A stretch of DNA of 64,000 bases from Tardiphaga sp. 709 (GTDB taxonomy: Bacteria > Pseudomonadota > Alphaproteobacteria > Rhizobiales > Xanthobacteraceae): positions 558,001 through 622,000 of the forward strand of contig NZ_CP135529.1 of NCBI RefSeq assembly GCF_032401055.1, in the 5' to 3' direction. Positions 17,340 through 27,661 of this stretch are shown here, in pieces. The number at the start of each line of letters is the position of its first letter. Within the stretch, counting starts at the first letter, position 1. A model generated the notes under the pieces. The model searched no databases and was not told the origin of the DNA. It saw only the letters and a list, made by a program, of their open reading frames with translations. Both the position numbers and the translations under genes were made by a program.

Positions 17340-18458
17340 CTAGCTCGCGAGATAGTCCGCTTTCACACCGCCCGTCATTGGCTCGGGCACACCGGTCGTC
17401 GCCGGATAGCTCAACGGCAAGCCCGCGAGCGAACGCACTGCCAGAAATGCAAAAGCCTGCGCCTCCATCGCATCGGCGGACCAACCCAGCGCATCTACGC
17501 TCTCGACTGTCGCAGCGGGCAATCGCTGCCGCAGCATTTGCAGCATCGTCGGATTGCGTGCGCCGCCGCCGGTAATGATCCAGCTAAGCGGTGGCTTAGG
17601 CAACAGCGGCGCAATGCTGGCGATAGTCGCAGCGGTGAACGCCGTTAAGGTCGCTGCGCCGTCCGCTGGCGTAACGTCTCCCAGCACGAGTGCCGCAAAA
17701 TGATTACGATCTAGCGATTTTGGCGGCGCTGCTGCAAAGAACGGATTCTGCAATCCCTTCGCGATCCACGCATCATCGACGCGTCCCTGCGCCGCCAGTG
17801 CGCCATCCGCATCGAAGGGCTGCCCCGTTGCGCGCGACACGAAGTCATCGAGCAGCGCATTGCCCGGGCCGGTGTCGCAGGCAATAAATGCGATATCGCC
17901 ATCAATGTAAGTCACATTGGATACGCCGCCGATATTGACCACGGCAATGGGCCCGTCGCGATGCAGTCCCTGCGCCAAAGCACGGTGATAGACCGGCACC
18001 AGCGGCGCTCCCTGCCCGCCCGCAGCCACGTCAGCCGCGCGCAGGTCGTGGATCACCGACAGGCCGAGCATCCCGGCAAGACTCGCCCCGTCGCCAATCT
18101 GCACGGTAAGTCGATCGGCGGGACGATGCAGTACGGTCTGTCCGTGAAAGCCGACGATGTCGATGCTGTCACGTGCGATGCCATGATCAGTCAGAAACGC
18201 CTCGACGGCCTCGGCATGAGCCGATGTCACCACCCGCTCCGCCTGGGCCAGACTGCCCGGCCTGATATCGCGCCGGCTCAGTTGCACGGCCTCAGCCAGC
18301 GCCTGGCGCAACACGGCACGCTCAGCCTCGCTATATGGCCGATACCCCGACGGGCCGAACGACCCGACCCGTTCGCCATCGGTCTCGATCAGGGCGACAT
18401 CGACGCCGTCCAGCGAGGTTCCGCTCATTAGTCCGATCGCGGTCAGCATATCAGGCAC
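17340..18458 (-). CDS. anmK: Anhydro-N-acetylmuramic acid kinase AnmK
   Basis: 372 residues. It carries the ATP-binding GLMSGTSLDGVDVALIETDG at the N-terminus, FHGQTVLHRP, VVNIGGVSNVTYI and DTGPGNALLDDFV, all AnmK signatures. The enzyme hydrolyses the 1,6-anhydro ring and phosphorylates anhMurNAc to MurNAc-6-P in cell-wall recycling. The start is GTG with GAGGG 9 nt upstream; an ATG three codons in is the alternative. It is divergent from tyrS, a common arrangement in this group. Confidence 0.95.
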   Translation of the reverse strand: MPDMLTAIGLMSGTSLDGVDVALIETDGERVGSFGPSGYRPYSEAERAVLRQALAEAVQLSRRDIRPGSLAQAERVVTSAHAEAVEAFLTDHGIARDSIDIVGFHGQTVLHRPADRLTVQIGDGASLAGMLGLSVIHDLRAADVAAGGQGAPLVPVYHRALAQGLHRDGPIAVVNIGGVSNVTYIDGDIAFIACDTGPGNALLDDFVSRATGQPFDADGALAAQGRVDDAWIAKGLQNPFFAAAPPKSLDRNHFAALVLGDVTPADGAATLTAFTAATIASIAPLLPKPPLSWIITGGGARNPTMLQMLRQRLPAATVESVDALGWSADAMEAQAFAFLAVRSLAGLPLSYPATTGVPEPMTGGVKADYLAS

Positions 18459-18605
18459 GCGGCAAAGCCCTCATTTCCGGTCAAAACTTGTGTCGAAGCG
18501 CCCAATCTTATAATGCCACAGGCACTTTGGGACGGCCAGCACGCCCCCACCTTGCCGCCAATCCATTGAGACAGCGTAAAATTATCCGAACCGAGCCGTA
18601 AACCG

Positions 18606-19856
18606 ATGACCAGCTACAAGTCCGATTTTCTCAACGTCCTGCAGAGCCGCGGCCTGATCCATCAGGTCTCCGATGCCGAGGCGCTGGACGCCGCCTGCTG
18701 CAAGGGACCGGTCACGGCTTATGTGGGCTATGACGCCACGGCGACCAGTCTGCATATAGGCAATCTGATCTCGGTGACCATGCTGTACTGGTTTCAGCAG
18801 ACTGGCCATCGCCCGATCACGCTGATGGGGGGCGGCACCTCAATGGTCGGCGACCCCTCGTTTCGCGACGACCAGCGACAATTGCTGACGGTCGAGAAGA
18901 TCGCGGAGAACATCGAAGGCATCAAGAAGATCTTCGGCAAGATGCTGGCATATGGCGACGGCCCGACCGACGCACTGATGGTCAACAATGCCGACTGGCT
19001 GCTGAAACTGAACTATGTCGAATTCCTGCGCGACGTCGGCCGCCACTTCTCGGTCAACCGCATGCTGTCCTTCGACAGCGTGAAGCTGCGCCTCGACCGC
19101 GACCAGTCGCTGTCCTTCCTCGAATTCAACTACATGATCATGCAGGGCTATGACTTCGTCGAGCTCAACCGCCGCTACGGCACGCTGCTGCAGATGGGCG
19201 GCTCCGACCAGTGGGGCAACATCATCAACGGTGTCGATCTCAGCCACCGCATGGGCGGCCCGCAGCTCTACGCGCTGACAACGCCGCTGCTCACCAAATC
19301 GTCCGGCGAGAAGATGGGCAAGTCGGCCTCCGGCGCCGTCTGGCTCAATGGCGATCTCTTCAGCCCCTATGACTTCTGGCAGTACTTCCGCAACACCGAA
19401 GATGCAGACGTCGGCCGTTTCCTCAAGGTCTTCACGCGCCTGCCGCTCGACGAAATCGCCAAGCTCGCGGCCTTGGGCGGTTCGGAGATCAACGAGGCGA
19501 AGAAGATTCTCGCCACCGAAGCGACGGCCGTGGTGCACGGCCGCGATGCAGCAAATGCCGCTGCGGAGACGGCACGCAAGACCTTCGAGGAAGGCGCGCT
19601 CGCCGACAGCTTGCCGACCGTCAATATTCCCCAAGCTGAACTTGAAGCAGGCGTCGGTGTCCTCGCGGCCTTCGTCAATGCCGGTTTCGTCGCGTCGAAC
19701 GGCGAAGCGCGGCGGCAAATCAAGGGCGGCGGCTTGCGCGTCAATGATGTTGCGGTGACCGACGAGAAGATGATGCTGACCCCCGCGCTGCTGACGGAAG
19801 GCGTCATCAAGCTCTCACTCGGGAAGAAGCGGCACATCCTGCTCAAGCCTGCATAG
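18606..19856 (+). CDS. tyrS: Tyrosyl-tRNA synthetase
   Basis: 416 residues, class I synthetase. [16 protein letters not shown] holds the HIGH-type motif (HIGN), GSDQWGNI is the Tyr-binding segment and [10 protein letters not shown] holds KMSKS as KMGKS. The last 70 residues are an S4 RNA-binding domain ([20 protein letters not shown]). It charges tRNA-Tyr in the cytosol. It is divergent from anmK with a 147-bp gap. Confidence 0.97.
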   Translation: MTSYKSDFLNVLQSRGLIHQVSDAEALDAACCKGPVTAYVGYDATATSLHIGNLISVTMLYWFQQTGHRPITLMGGGTSMVGDPSFRDDQRQLLTVEKIAENIEGIKKIFGKMLAYGDGPTDALMVNNADWLLKLNYVEFLRDVGRHFSVNRMLSFDSVKLRLDRDQSLSFLEFNYMIMQGYDFVELNRRYGTLLQMGGSDQWGNIINGVDLSHRMGGPQLYALTTPLLTKSSGEKMGKSASGAVWLNGDLFSPYDFWQYFRNTEDADVGRFLKVFTRLPLDEIAKLAALGGSEINEAKKILATEATAVVHGRDAANAAAETARKTFEEGALADSLPTVNIPQAELEAGVGVLAAFVNAGFVASNGEARRQIKGGGLRVNDVAVTDEKMMLTPALLTEGVIKLSLGKKRHILLKPA

Positions 19857-19940
19857 CCACATTCGTCTAGCGCACTTGTTCATGCACTGCGAAACGCGCT
19901 CCATGGCGCAGCTGTCGCAAACGCCGTGAAGAAGAGCCAG

Positions 19941-21158
19941 ATGGATTTGAAGACGTCCCAACGCACCGGACTGACTGTTCTCGGTGTCTGTTTCACACTG
20001 TCCGTGCTGGGACGCGGTCTGCAGGAAAGCTTCACTGTCTTTCTGCTCCCGATCTCGCAATCCTTCGGCTGGGACCGGGCCGAGGTCGTCTCGATCTACT
20101 CACTCATCGCGCTCTGCGTCGGCCTTGCGGGACCGCTGGTCGGACGGCTGTTCGACCGTTCCGGTCCGCGCACCGTGTTCCTGACTGGCATCGCCCTGCT
20201 TGGTGGCTCACTGCTCGCGGCGGCCTATGCAGAGAAACTCTGGCAATTTCAGCTCGCGCTCGGTCTCTGCCTGGGTTTCGCAATAGCCTGTATCGGCAAT
20301 GTGCCGAACTCGCTGCTGCTCGGACGCTGGTTCGGCAAGCGGCTGCCGACCGCGATGTCCGTCGTGTATTCGGCAACCGGCGCGGGCGTGTTGTTGATGC
20401 TACCTATCGCCCAGTTGCTGATTGATCACGTCGAATGGCGTGGCGCCTATCGCATCTTCGGCTTTGGCGTCCTTGCGCTGCTGGTGCCCTTGCTGTTCTT
20501 GCCGTGGAGCAGGTTCGGCGCGGGCTCACCGCATCTCGGGAAGCCGCAGACAAGCGAGACACTCATCGACGAAGGCTGGACGCTGATCGGCGCCATGCGC
20601 CATCACGCGTTCTGGGCACTGTTCGGGACATTCTTCTTCACGGCCATCGGCATGTATGCGATCTCGCCGCAGGTTGTCGCCTATCTGATCGATGTCGGTT
20701 TCCCGCCGCTGCAGGCGGCGACCGCTTGGGGCTTCAGCGGTGTGGTGCTGCTGTTCGGCATGCTCGGTGTCAGCTGGCTGGACGGCGTGATCGGTCGACG
20801 GCCGTCCATTCTGTTCAGCTACAGCCTGTCGCTCCTCGGCATCGTCATGCTCTGGCTGCTGCAATGGTATCCGAGCTATGCGCTGCTTACTGGCTTCGTC
20901 GTCTGCTTCGGCAGCATGATCGGCTCGCGCGGCCCGCTGCTGACCGCGACCGCGATGAAGATCTTTCGCGGCAAGCGGGTCGGCACGATCTATGGGACAA
21001 TCACCTTCGGCAGCGGGCTTGGATCCGCGCTCGGTTCATGGACCGGCGGCCTGCTGCATGACTGGACCCAGAGCTACAACTCGCTGCTCGCCTTTGCCTT
21101 GATTAGCGTCGTGATCGGCATGATCCCGTTTCTCGTCGTCCCTGCCTTGCGCCGCTAA
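19941..21158 (+). CDS. MFS transporter (OFA / monocarboxylate-like)
   Basis: About 405 residues from the ATG at 19941; a GTG 15 bp upstream is possible. Twelve membrane segments are visible. The loop after TM2 is [17 protein letters not shown], and TM1 has [21 protein letters not shown], as in oxalate/formate and monocarboxylate MFS members. [17 protein letters not shown] in the second half is also typical of that group. The substrate is unknown. It follows tyrS by about 85 bp without an obvious terminator. Confidence 0.83.
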   Translation: MDLKTSQRTGLTVLGVCFTLSVLGRGLQESFTVFLLPISQSFGWDRAEVVSIYSLIALCVGLAGPLVGRLFDRSGPRTVFLTGIALLGGSLLAAAYAEKLWQFQLALGLCLGFAIACIGNVPNSLLLGRWFGKRLPTAMSVVYSATGAGVLLMLPIAQLLIDHVEWRGAYRIFGFGVLALLVPLLFLPWSRFGAGSPHLGKPQTSETLIDEGWTLIGAMRHHAFWALFGTFFFTAIGMYAISPQVVAYLIDVGFPPLQAATAWGFSGVVLLFGMLGVSWLDGVIGRRPSILFSYSLSLLGIVMLWLLQWYPSYALLTGFVVCFGSMIGSRGPLLTATAMKIFRGKRVGTIYGTITFGSGLGSALGSWTGGLLHDWTQSYNSLLAFALISVVIGMIPFLVVPALRR

Positions 21159-21211
21159 ATCGCTACACGCACGTTCGCACAGCGAACTCATTGAGTTTGT
21201 CAGCTTTCACG

Positions 21212-21235
21212 ATTGGTAAGCGACTAGCTGGTATC
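21212..21235 (+). promoter_or_regulatory. Conserved upstream element of chemoreceptor gene 1
   Basis: ATTGGTAAGC, 8 nt, GGTATC, beginning 57 nt before the ATG. The same block precedes all three chemoreceptor genes at nearly the same distance. It could be a promoter or operator kept through duplication; it does not match a sigma-70 or sigma-54 consensus well. Confidence 0.45.
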
Positions 21236-21268
21236 TCTTTGCCAGTAGTGCTCCGATCAGAGGTTGAC

Positions 21269-22963
21269 ATGAGTTTGCTTAGCCGTTTCACCATTCGCAC
21301 CAAGCTCACCAGCATGGTGCTGGTCTCTGCTGCGTCTATTTGCGCCATCATTGCGGTGGCCGCTTCGCTGAGCCAGAAGCGCATGCAGCAGGACCGCATG
21401 GAGCAGCTTCACACTGCGGTCGATCTGATGGTCGGCATGGCCGACAGCATGCAGGAAGAAATCGCGGCCGGAAAGATCACCTTGGCCGACGCCCAGATGC
21501 GCTACCGCCAACTGGCTCGCAACATGACCTTCGGCAACAAGCAAGGCTATCTCGTCGCCTACAAACCTGATGGCGTTCTCCTGGTGAATGCCGGCAACCC
21601 GAAGCTGGAAGACAAGAATACGGGCGCCAAGGATTCCAATGGCATCCTGATTTCCAGAGCAATCATCGACGCCGCACGCCAGACCGCCAATGGCGGCAGC
21701 ACTTACTATCTCTATCCGCGTCCCGGCCAAACCGAGCCGACCGCCAAAATGGTCTTTGCTCGTTACTATGCCCCATGGGATATCACGTTTAGCACCGGCC
21801 TTTATATCGATGACCTCGACGCCGACGTTAATGCTCTCCTCGTCCGCCTTGGCTCGCTCGGCGCCGGCGTCCTCGCTGTGATGGCACTGCTGTCCTTTCT
21901 GATGGCCAGCGACATCCTGGGCGCACTCCGCCGGCTGCAGGCTCGTATGCACGCGATTGCCAATGGCGCGCTCGATGAGAATGTCGGCGAAACGGACCGC
22001 GGCGACGAAATCGGCCGCATGGCCGAAACGCTGGAAATGCTCCGCCAGACCTCGCTGACCGCCCGCTCCCTCGAAGCCGAGCAGGCCAAGTTGAAACAGA
22101 TGAGTGAAGCCGAGAAGCGCGACGCGCTGATTGCCCTCGCCGATCATTTCGACTCATCTGTCGGTCAGTTGGTCGGCCTGATGGCGTCCGGTTCCACCGA
22201 ACTCGAAGCCACCGCTCAGTCGATGAGCGGCACCGCCGCCCGCACCAATGACCAGGCCGGCATCGTCAACACTGCCGCCTTGCAAGCCAGCACCCGTGTG
22301 CAGACGGTCGCCGCCGCCGCCGAGGAGCTGTCATCATCTATCGCCGAGATCGCGCGTCAAATGGCGCAGTCGGCCAAGATCACGACCCACGCCGTTGATA
22401 GCGCCCGCCGCACCGACACTATCGTTCGTGCCCTTGCTGACGGCGCGCAGCAGATCGAGCACGTGGTCGAACTGATCTCCACCATCGCCGGCCAGACCAA
22501 CTTGCTCGCACTCAACGCCACGATCGAAGCAGCCCGTGCGGGCGACGCAGGCCGCGGCTTCGCCGTCGTGGCGACCGAAGTGAAGAGCCTCGCCGGTCAG
22601 ACCGCCGACGCCACCAAGGAAATTAGCACCCGCATCGCGCAAATCCAGAGCGCGACCAAGGAAGCGGTCGATGCGATTCAGGGCATCACTGCCACCATCG
22701 AGGAGGTCAGCGCCATCGCCACCACGATCGGCTCCGCCATTGAGGAGCAAGGTGCCGCGACAGCGGAGATTGCCCGCAACGTGACCCAGACGGCGCAAGC
22801 TACACAGGACGTCACCACCAATATTGGCGGCGTCAGCGCTGCCGCGCATGAGACCGGCGACGCTGCCGGCATGGTGCTCAACGCCGCTTCCGGCCTATCG
22901 AAGCAGGCCGAGCAATTGTCTGGCGAAGTCACGACGTTCCTCGCCGGCGTGCGGGCTGCCTAA
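21269..22963 (+). CDS. Methyl-accepting chemotaxis protein with Cache domain (copy 1)
   Basis: 564 residues from the ATG in [13 protein letters not shown], with AGAGG 5 nt upstream. TM1 is at about 13-33. A periplasmic single Cache domain spans about 45-185 ([34 protein letters not shown]). TM2 is near 190-215, followed by a HAMP domain ([29 protein letters not shown]) and a cytoplasmic signalling domain with the tip [20 protein letters not shown]. It should bind a small ligand and steer CheA/flagella. No che gene is in the window. It is the first of three tandem copies. Confidence 0.95.
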   Translation: MSLLSRFTIRTKLTSMVLVSAASICAIIAVAASLSQKRMQQDRMEQLHTAVDLMVGMADSMQEEIAAGKITLADAQMRYRQLARNMTFGNKQGYLVAYKPDGVLLVNAGNPKLEDKNTGAKDSNGILISRAIIDAARQTANGGSTYYLYPRPGQTEPTAKMVFARYYAPWDITFSTGLYIDDLDADVNALLVRLGSLGAGVLAVMALLSFLMASDILGALRRLQARMHAIANGALDENVGETDRGDEIGRMAETLEMLRQTSLTARSLEAEQAKLKQMSEAEKRDALIALADHFDSSVGQLVGLMASGSTELEATAQSMSGTAARTNDQAGIVNTAALQASTRVQTVAAAAEELSSSIAEIARQMAQSAKITTHAVDSARRTDTIVRALADGAQQIEHVVELISTIAGQTNLLALNATIEAARAGDAGRGFAVVATEVKSLAGQTADATKEISTRIAQIQSATKEAVDAIQGITATIEEVSAIATTIGSAIEEQGAATAEIARNVTQTAQATQDVTTNIGGVSAAAHETGDAAGMVLNAASGLSKQAEQLSGEVTTFLAGVRAA

Positions 22964-22985
22964 AACGCAGCTACATCCTTGTATG

Positions 22986-23015
22986 AAAGGCGCGGTCAGC
23001 GATGACCGCGCCTTT
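22986..23015 (+). terminator. Terminator of chemoreceptor copy 1
   Basis: AAAGGCGCGGTCA / TGACCGCGCCTTT with loop GCGA. The stem is perfect and followed by a short T-rich end. Related hairpins follow copies 2 and 3. Confidence 0.85.
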
Positions 23016-23089
23016 CTGCCTTAAGCGCCTGCCGCCAAGTGACACTCACTGCCCCTCTTTAAGATGCGCTTCGCAATCCGTGATTCACC

Positions 23090-23113
23090 ATTGGTAAGCA
23101 GATTTGCGGTACT
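23090..23113 (+). promoter_or_regulatory. Conserved upstream element of chemoreceptor gene 2
   Basis: ATTGGTAAGC, 8 nt, GGTACT, 55 nt before the ATG. The surrounding 60 bp closely match those of copy 3. Confidence 0.45.
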
Positions 23114-23144
23114 ATTGTCCGGCAAGCTACATTCAGAGGTCCAG

Positions 23145-24840
23145 ATGAGTCTGCTCAGTTACTTCACCATCCGCACCAAGCTCACCAGTATGGTGCTGGT
23201 GTCCGTCGCTTCGGTCTGCGCCGTTGTTGCCGTCGCCGCTTCGCTCAGCCAGAAGCGCATGCAGCAGGACCGTATGGAGCAGCTCAAGACCGCGGCCGAA
23301 CTGATGGTGACACTGGCAGATGCCGTGCAGGAAGATGTCACCGCCGGAAAGACGAGCCTCACCGATGCCCAGCTGCGCTACCGTCAGTTGGCCCGCAACA
23401 TGAACTTCGGCAACAAGCAAGGCTATCTCCTCGCCTACAGACCTGATGGCGTCCAGTTTGTGAATGGCGGTAACCCAAAGCTCGAAGACAAGAACACGGG
23501 TGCCAAGGATCTCGAATGGCGTCATGATGTCCAAGGCTGTCATCGAAGCCGCGCGTCAGACGCCGACCGGCGGCAGCACCTATTATTACTATCCGCGACC
23601 AGGTCAGACAGAACCTGTCCCAAAGATGGTCTTCGCGCGCTACTATGCACCTTGGGACGTCACCTTCAGCATCGGGCTCTATGTTGATGACCTCGACGCC
23701 GACGTGAATGCCCTGCTTATTCGCCTTGGTTCTGTCGGCGCCGGTGTGCTCGCCGTGATGGCGCTGCTGTCCTGGCTGATCGCCAGCGACATCCTCGGCG
23801 CACTGCGTCGACTCCAGAGGCGCATGCATGAAATCGCCAATGGTTCGCTGGACGAGAACGTCGGCGAGACCGACCGCGGCGACGAAATCGGCCGCATGGC
23901 CGAGACGCTGGAGATGCTGCGCCAAACCTCGCTCACCGCACGTACGCTGGAAGCCGAACAGGCGAAGCTGAAGCAGATGAGCGAAGCCGAGAAGCGCGAC
24001 GCGCTGATCGCCCTCGCCGACCGTTTCGACTCATCTGTCGGTCAGTTGGTCGGCCTGATGGCTTCCGGTTCGACCGAACTCGAAGCCACCGCGCAGTCGA
24101 TGAGCGGCACGGCCGCCCGCACCAACGATCAGGCTGATATCGTTAGCACCGCCGCCTCGCAGGCCAGCACTCGCGTACAGACAGTCGCCGCTGCCGCCGA
24201 AGAACTGTCGTCGTCGATTGCCGAGATCGCGCGTCAGATGGCGCAGTCGGCCAAGATCACCACCCACGCCGTTGATAGCGCTCGCCGCACCGACACCATC
24301 GTTCGTGCCCTTGCTGACGGCGCGCAGCAGATCGAGCATGTGGTCGAACTGATCTCGACGATTGCCGGCCAGACCAACCTGCTGGCGCTGAATGCCACGA
24401 TCGAAGCCGCCCGCGCCGGCGATGCCGGCCGCGGCTTCGCCGTCGTGGCAACCGAAGTGAAGAGCCTTGCCGGTCAAACCGCCGACGCCACCAAGGAAAT
24501 CAGCACCCGCATTGCGCAGATCCAGAGTGCAACCAGGGAAGCGGTCGACGCGATCCAGGGCATCACCGCCACCATTGAAGAGGTCAGCGCCATCGCCACT
24601 ACGATCGGCTCGGCCATCGAGGAACAAGGCGCGGCAACGGCGGAGATCGCCCGCAACGTCACCCAGACGGCGCAAGCTACGCGGGACGTCACCACCAATA
24701 TCGGCGGTGTCAGCTCGGCAGCGCATGAGACTGGCAACGCTGCGGGCATGGTGCTGAGTGCGGCAACCGGCCTGTCGAAACAGGCCGAGCAACTGTCCGG
24801 CGAAGTCACCACCTTCCTCGCGGGCGTGCGCGCCGCCTAA
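23145..24840 (+). pseudogene. Methyl-accepting chemotaxis protein, copy 2, broken by a 1-nt insertion
   Basis: This gene is 1696 nt long where copies 1 and 3 are both 1695 nt. At 23501-23520 it reads AAGGATCTCGAATGGC where the other copies have AAGGATTCCAATGGC, so one extra base (C near 23511) shifts the frame within the Cache domain after residue 122 (NTGAKD). The upstream frame then ends at 23687. The downstream frame carries an intact second half of Cache, TM2, HAMP and signalling domain to 24840. Ribosome site (AGAGG) and start are intact. It is either a recent pseudogene or a sequencing error; no slippery run is present that would suggest recoding. Confidence 0.88.
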
Positions 24841-24869
24841 GCACGACGAACCAAACCCCATTGAATGAC

Positions 24870-24895
24870 AGGCGCAGTCAGCAATGACTGCGCCT
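24870..24895 (+). terminator. Terminator of chemoreceptor copy 2
   Basis: AGGCGCAGTCA / TGACTGCGCCT with loop GCAA, flanked by GAATGA / TCATTC, which lengthens the stem. Compared with copy 1, one G-C pair is replaced by A-T with both partners changed. Confidence 0.75.
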
Positions 24896-24961
24896 CATTC
24901 ATTTCAGGACCTAACGAAGCGACGCATGCTGAAAAGGACGCATTGCAACCCGTGATTTACC

Positions 24962-24985
24962 ATTGGTAAGCAGGTTGACGGTATC
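24962..24985 (+). promoter_or_regulatory. Conserved upstream element of chemoreceptor gene 3
   Basis: ATTGGTAAGC, 8 nt, GGTATC, 55 nt before the ATG, the same block and spacing as copy 2. Confidence 0.45.
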
Positions 24986-25016
24986 ATTGTCTGGTCACGT
25001 TCACGCCGAGGTCCAG

Positions 25017-26711
25017 ATGAGTCTGCTCAGTAACTTCACGATCCGCACCAAGCTCGTCAGCATGGTCGCAGTCTCTGCCATTGCGGTCTGCGCCGTCATC
25101 GCGGTCGCCGCTTCGCTTAGTCAGAAGCGGATGATGGAGGATCGGATTTTGCAGCTCCGCACCGCCGTCGATCTCGTCACTGGCCTCGCACAATCGCTCC
25201 AGGACGAAGTTGAAGCGGGCAAGATGAAGTTGCCCGAAGCCGAAGATCAGCTTCGCCTGCGCAGCCGGCGCATGTTGTTCGACAAGGGACAGGGCTACGT
25301 GCTCGCCTATCGCGCCGACTCCACCGTGATGGTCCATGGCACGCTACCGAAGCTCGAAGGCACCATCACCAACGGTAAGGATTCCAATGGCGTCCTGATC
25401 GCCTCCGCCGTCATCGCCGCCGCCAACAGCAAGCCTGAAGGTGCGACCGCGACCTATCTGTATCCACGTCCTGGACAGGATGAGCCCCGACCGAAAGTCG
25501 TGTTCGCCCGTAAATTCGCGCCGTGGAACGTCGTCATCAGTATTGGCGTCTATGTGGACGACCTCGATGCCGACATGAACGCCCTGCTGATGCGCCTCGG
25601 CGCTATCGGTGCCGGCGTGCTCGCTTTGATGGCGCTGCTGTCCTGGCTGATTTCCAGCGACATTCTGGGCGCACTTCGCCGGTTGCAGTCACGCATGCAT
25701 GACATCGCCAACGGCGCGCTCGACGCCAAGGTTGAGGAGACTGATCGCGGCGACGAAATCGGCCGCATGGCGGAAACGCTGGAGATGCTGCGCCAGACAT
25801 CGCTGACGGCGCGGTCTCTCGAAGCCGAGCAGGCCAAGCTCAAGCAGATGAGCGAAGCCGAGAAACGCGAGGCCTTGATCGCTCTCGCCAATCGTTTCGA
25901 CGCATCCGTCGGCCAGCTTGTCGGACTGATGGCATCGGGGTCGACCGAGCTCGAAGCCACCGCACAGTCCATGACGGGCACAGCCGATCGCACCAACCAG
26001 CAGGCCACCATGGTCAGCTCGGCTGCGACCGAAGCCAGCACGCGCGTTCAGACAGTCGCATCTGCCGCCGAAGAACTATCGTCGTCGATCACCGAGATCG
26101 CCCGCCAGATGGCCCAGTCCGCCAAGATCACGTCGCACGCCGTGGATAGTGCACGCCGCACCGACACCATCGTGCGCGCGCTGGCGGATGGCGCGCAGCA
26201 GATCGAACATGTTGTCGAGCTGATCCAAACCATCGCGGCCCAGACCAACCTCCTCGCTCTGAACGCCACCATCGAAGCTGCACGCGCTGGCGATGCTGGC
26301 CGCGGCTTCGCGGTGGTCGCCACCGAAGTGAAGAGCCTCGCCGGGCAGACCGCCGATGCCACCAAGGAAATCAGCACCCGCATCGCGCAGATCCAGAGTG
26401 CAACCAGGGAAGCGGTCGACGCGATCCAGGGCATCACCGCCACGATCGAAGAAGTCAGCGCCATCGCCACCACGATCGGCTCTGCCATCGAGGAGCAAGG
26501 TACGGCGACTGCGGAAATTGCTCGCAACGTGACGCAGACGGCGCAAGCGACCCAGAACGTCACCACCAATATCGGCGGTGTCAGCTCGGCAGCGCACGAG
26601 ACCGGCAACGCTGCGGGCATGGTGCTGAGTGCGGCAACCGGCCTGTCGAAACAGGCCGAGCAACTGTCCGGCGAAGTCAAAACCTTCCTCGCCGGCGTTC
26701 GCGCCGCTTGA
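25017..26711 (+). CDS. Methyl-accepting chemotaxis protein with Cache domain (copy 3)
   Basis: 564 residues, exactly the length of copy 1. The order is TM1, single Cache, TM2, HAMP, signalling domain. The ligand domain differs most ([30 protein letters not shown]), while HAMP and signalling domains are nearly the same as in the other copies, so it probably senses a different ligand through the same output. Start [13 protein letters not shown] has GAGG upstream. Parts of the 3' end are identical at the DNA level to copy 2. Confidence 0.95.
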   Translation: MSLLSNFTIRTKLVSMVAVSAIAVCAVIAVAASLSQKRMMEDRILQLRTAVDLVTGLAQSLQDEVEAGKMKLPEAEDQLRLRSRRMLFDKGQGYVLAYRADSTVMVHGTLPKLEGTITNGKDSNGVLIASAVIAAANSKPEGATATYLYPRPGQDEPRPKVVFARKFAPWNVVISIGVYVDDLDADMNALLMRLGAIGAGVLALMALLSWLISSDILGALRRLQSRMHDIANGALDAKVEETDRGDEIGRMAETLEMLRQTSLTARSLEAEQAKLKQMSEAEKREALIALANRFDASVGQLVGLMASGSTELEATAQSMTGTADRTNQQATMVSSAATEASTRVQTVASAAEELSSSITEIARQMAQSAKITSHAVDSARRTDTIVRALADGAQQIEHVVELIQTIAAQTNLLALNATIEAARAGDAGRGFAVVATEVKSLAGQTADATKEISTRIAQIQSATREAVDAIQGITATIEEVSAIATTIGSAIEEQGTATAEIARNVTQTAQATQNVTTNIGGVSSAAHETGNAAGMVLSAATGLSKQAEQLSGEVKTFLAGVRAA

Positions 26712-26731
26712 CGCAGATATCCCTCAAGCAC

Positions 26732-26763
26732 AAAGGGCGCGGTCAGCAAGGACCGCGCCCTTT
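26732..26763. terminator. Terminator between chemoreceptor copy 3 and the convergent SDR gene
   Basis: AAAGGGCGCGGTC / GACCGCGCCCTTT with loop AGCAAG. A-runs and T-runs on both sides allow use in both directions. Confidence 0.85.
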
Positions 26764-26786
26764 GCTATTTTGGGAGTGACCGCCGA

Positions 26787-27557
26787 TCAGCGCGCGATGA
26801 AGCCGCCATCCACCGGCAACGCGACGCCGGTGATGAAGGAGGCGTCGTCGGAGGCGAGCCACAGTGCGGCATGTGCAACGTCCTCTGCCTTGCAGAGGCG
26901 GCCCATGGGCACGGCTGCCAAGAGTTTGGCCTCGTTGGCCGCTGCTTCCGCTGCGACGCCCGAGCGGCCGGTGAAGCCGAGCTTCATCGGCGTATCCGCA
27001 AGACCCGGGCAGATCACGTTGACGCGGACTTGATCGGAAGCGAATGCCTGCGCCAGCGACTTGGTGAGGCCGACTACCGCGAATTTAGCAGCCGAATAGA
27101 TCGGGCTCATCATCGAGCCGACGATGCCCGACACCGATGAGGTGAAAATCACCGAACCGCCGCCACGCTTGCGCATGTGCTTGATGACTTCGCCGGCCGC
27201 CAGCGTGGCGGAGGTGACATTGAGCGCCATCGCGAATTCGTAAGCCGCGAGATCGAGATTCTCGACCCCGGCCGGCCCCGGTGTGCCGGCATGGGCCCAG
27301 AGGATATCGATACCGCCAAGCGCGGCAGCCGCGTCGTTGACTGAACTCTTCATCTGTTCGGTCTTCGACAGATCGGCCTGGATGATGGTGAGCTCATAAC
27401 CCAGCTTCTTCATGTCGGATTTGAGCTGCGCGAGCGCGTCCGCATTGACGTCAATGGCGGCGACCTTGGCGCCTTCCTTGAGGAACAGTTCGACGCCGGC
27501 GCGTCCCATGCCCGATGCAGCAGCGGTGACGGCGGCGAGTTTATTTGCTAGACGCAT
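26787..27557 (-). CDS. SDR-family oxidoreductase
   Basis: 256 residues from the ATG of MRLANKLAAVTAAASGMGRAG, with AAGGA 8 nt upstream; a longer frame upstream lacks support. The dinucleotide motif reads TAAASGMG instead of TGxxxGxG, so the first Gly is Ala. An Asp after strand 2 (AAIDVNAD) favours NAD(H). The catalytic Ser, Tyr and Lys are present in IFTSSVSGIVG and IYSAAKFAVVG. The substrate is unknown. It lies 104 bp downstream of the binding-protein gene and is probably co-transcribed with it. Confidence 0.9.
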   Translation of the reverse strand: MRLANKLAAVTAAASGMGRAGVELFLKEGAKVAAIDVNADALAQLKSDMKKLGYELTIIQADLSKTEQMKSSVNDAAAALGGIDILWAHAGTPGPAGVENLDLAAYEFAMALNVTSATLAAGEVIKHMRKRGGGSVIFTSSVSGIVGSMMSPIYSAAKFAVVGLTKSLAQAFASDQVRVNVICPGLADTPMKLGFTGRSGVAAEAAANEAKLLAAVPMGRLCKAEDVAHAALWLASDDASFITGVALPVDGGFIAR

Positions 27558-27661
27558 TCTGTTGTCCTTGTGATGGTTTTGAAATTGCAGTTCAGACAAT
27601 GAAAAACGCGCAGTGCGGGGTCACCGACATCTGCGCGCTCTCGTCGTTCGTTATGCAGCCG

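Noticed and set aside
23090-23113. Sigma-54 promoter before the chemoreceptor genes
   Set aside because: GG and GC are not at constant 10-nt spacing in the three copies, and copy 3 lacks the GC.
21269-26763. Idea that the three chemoreceptors are one mobile array
   Set aside because: No transposase, terminal repeats or target duplication; simple tandem duplication explains it.
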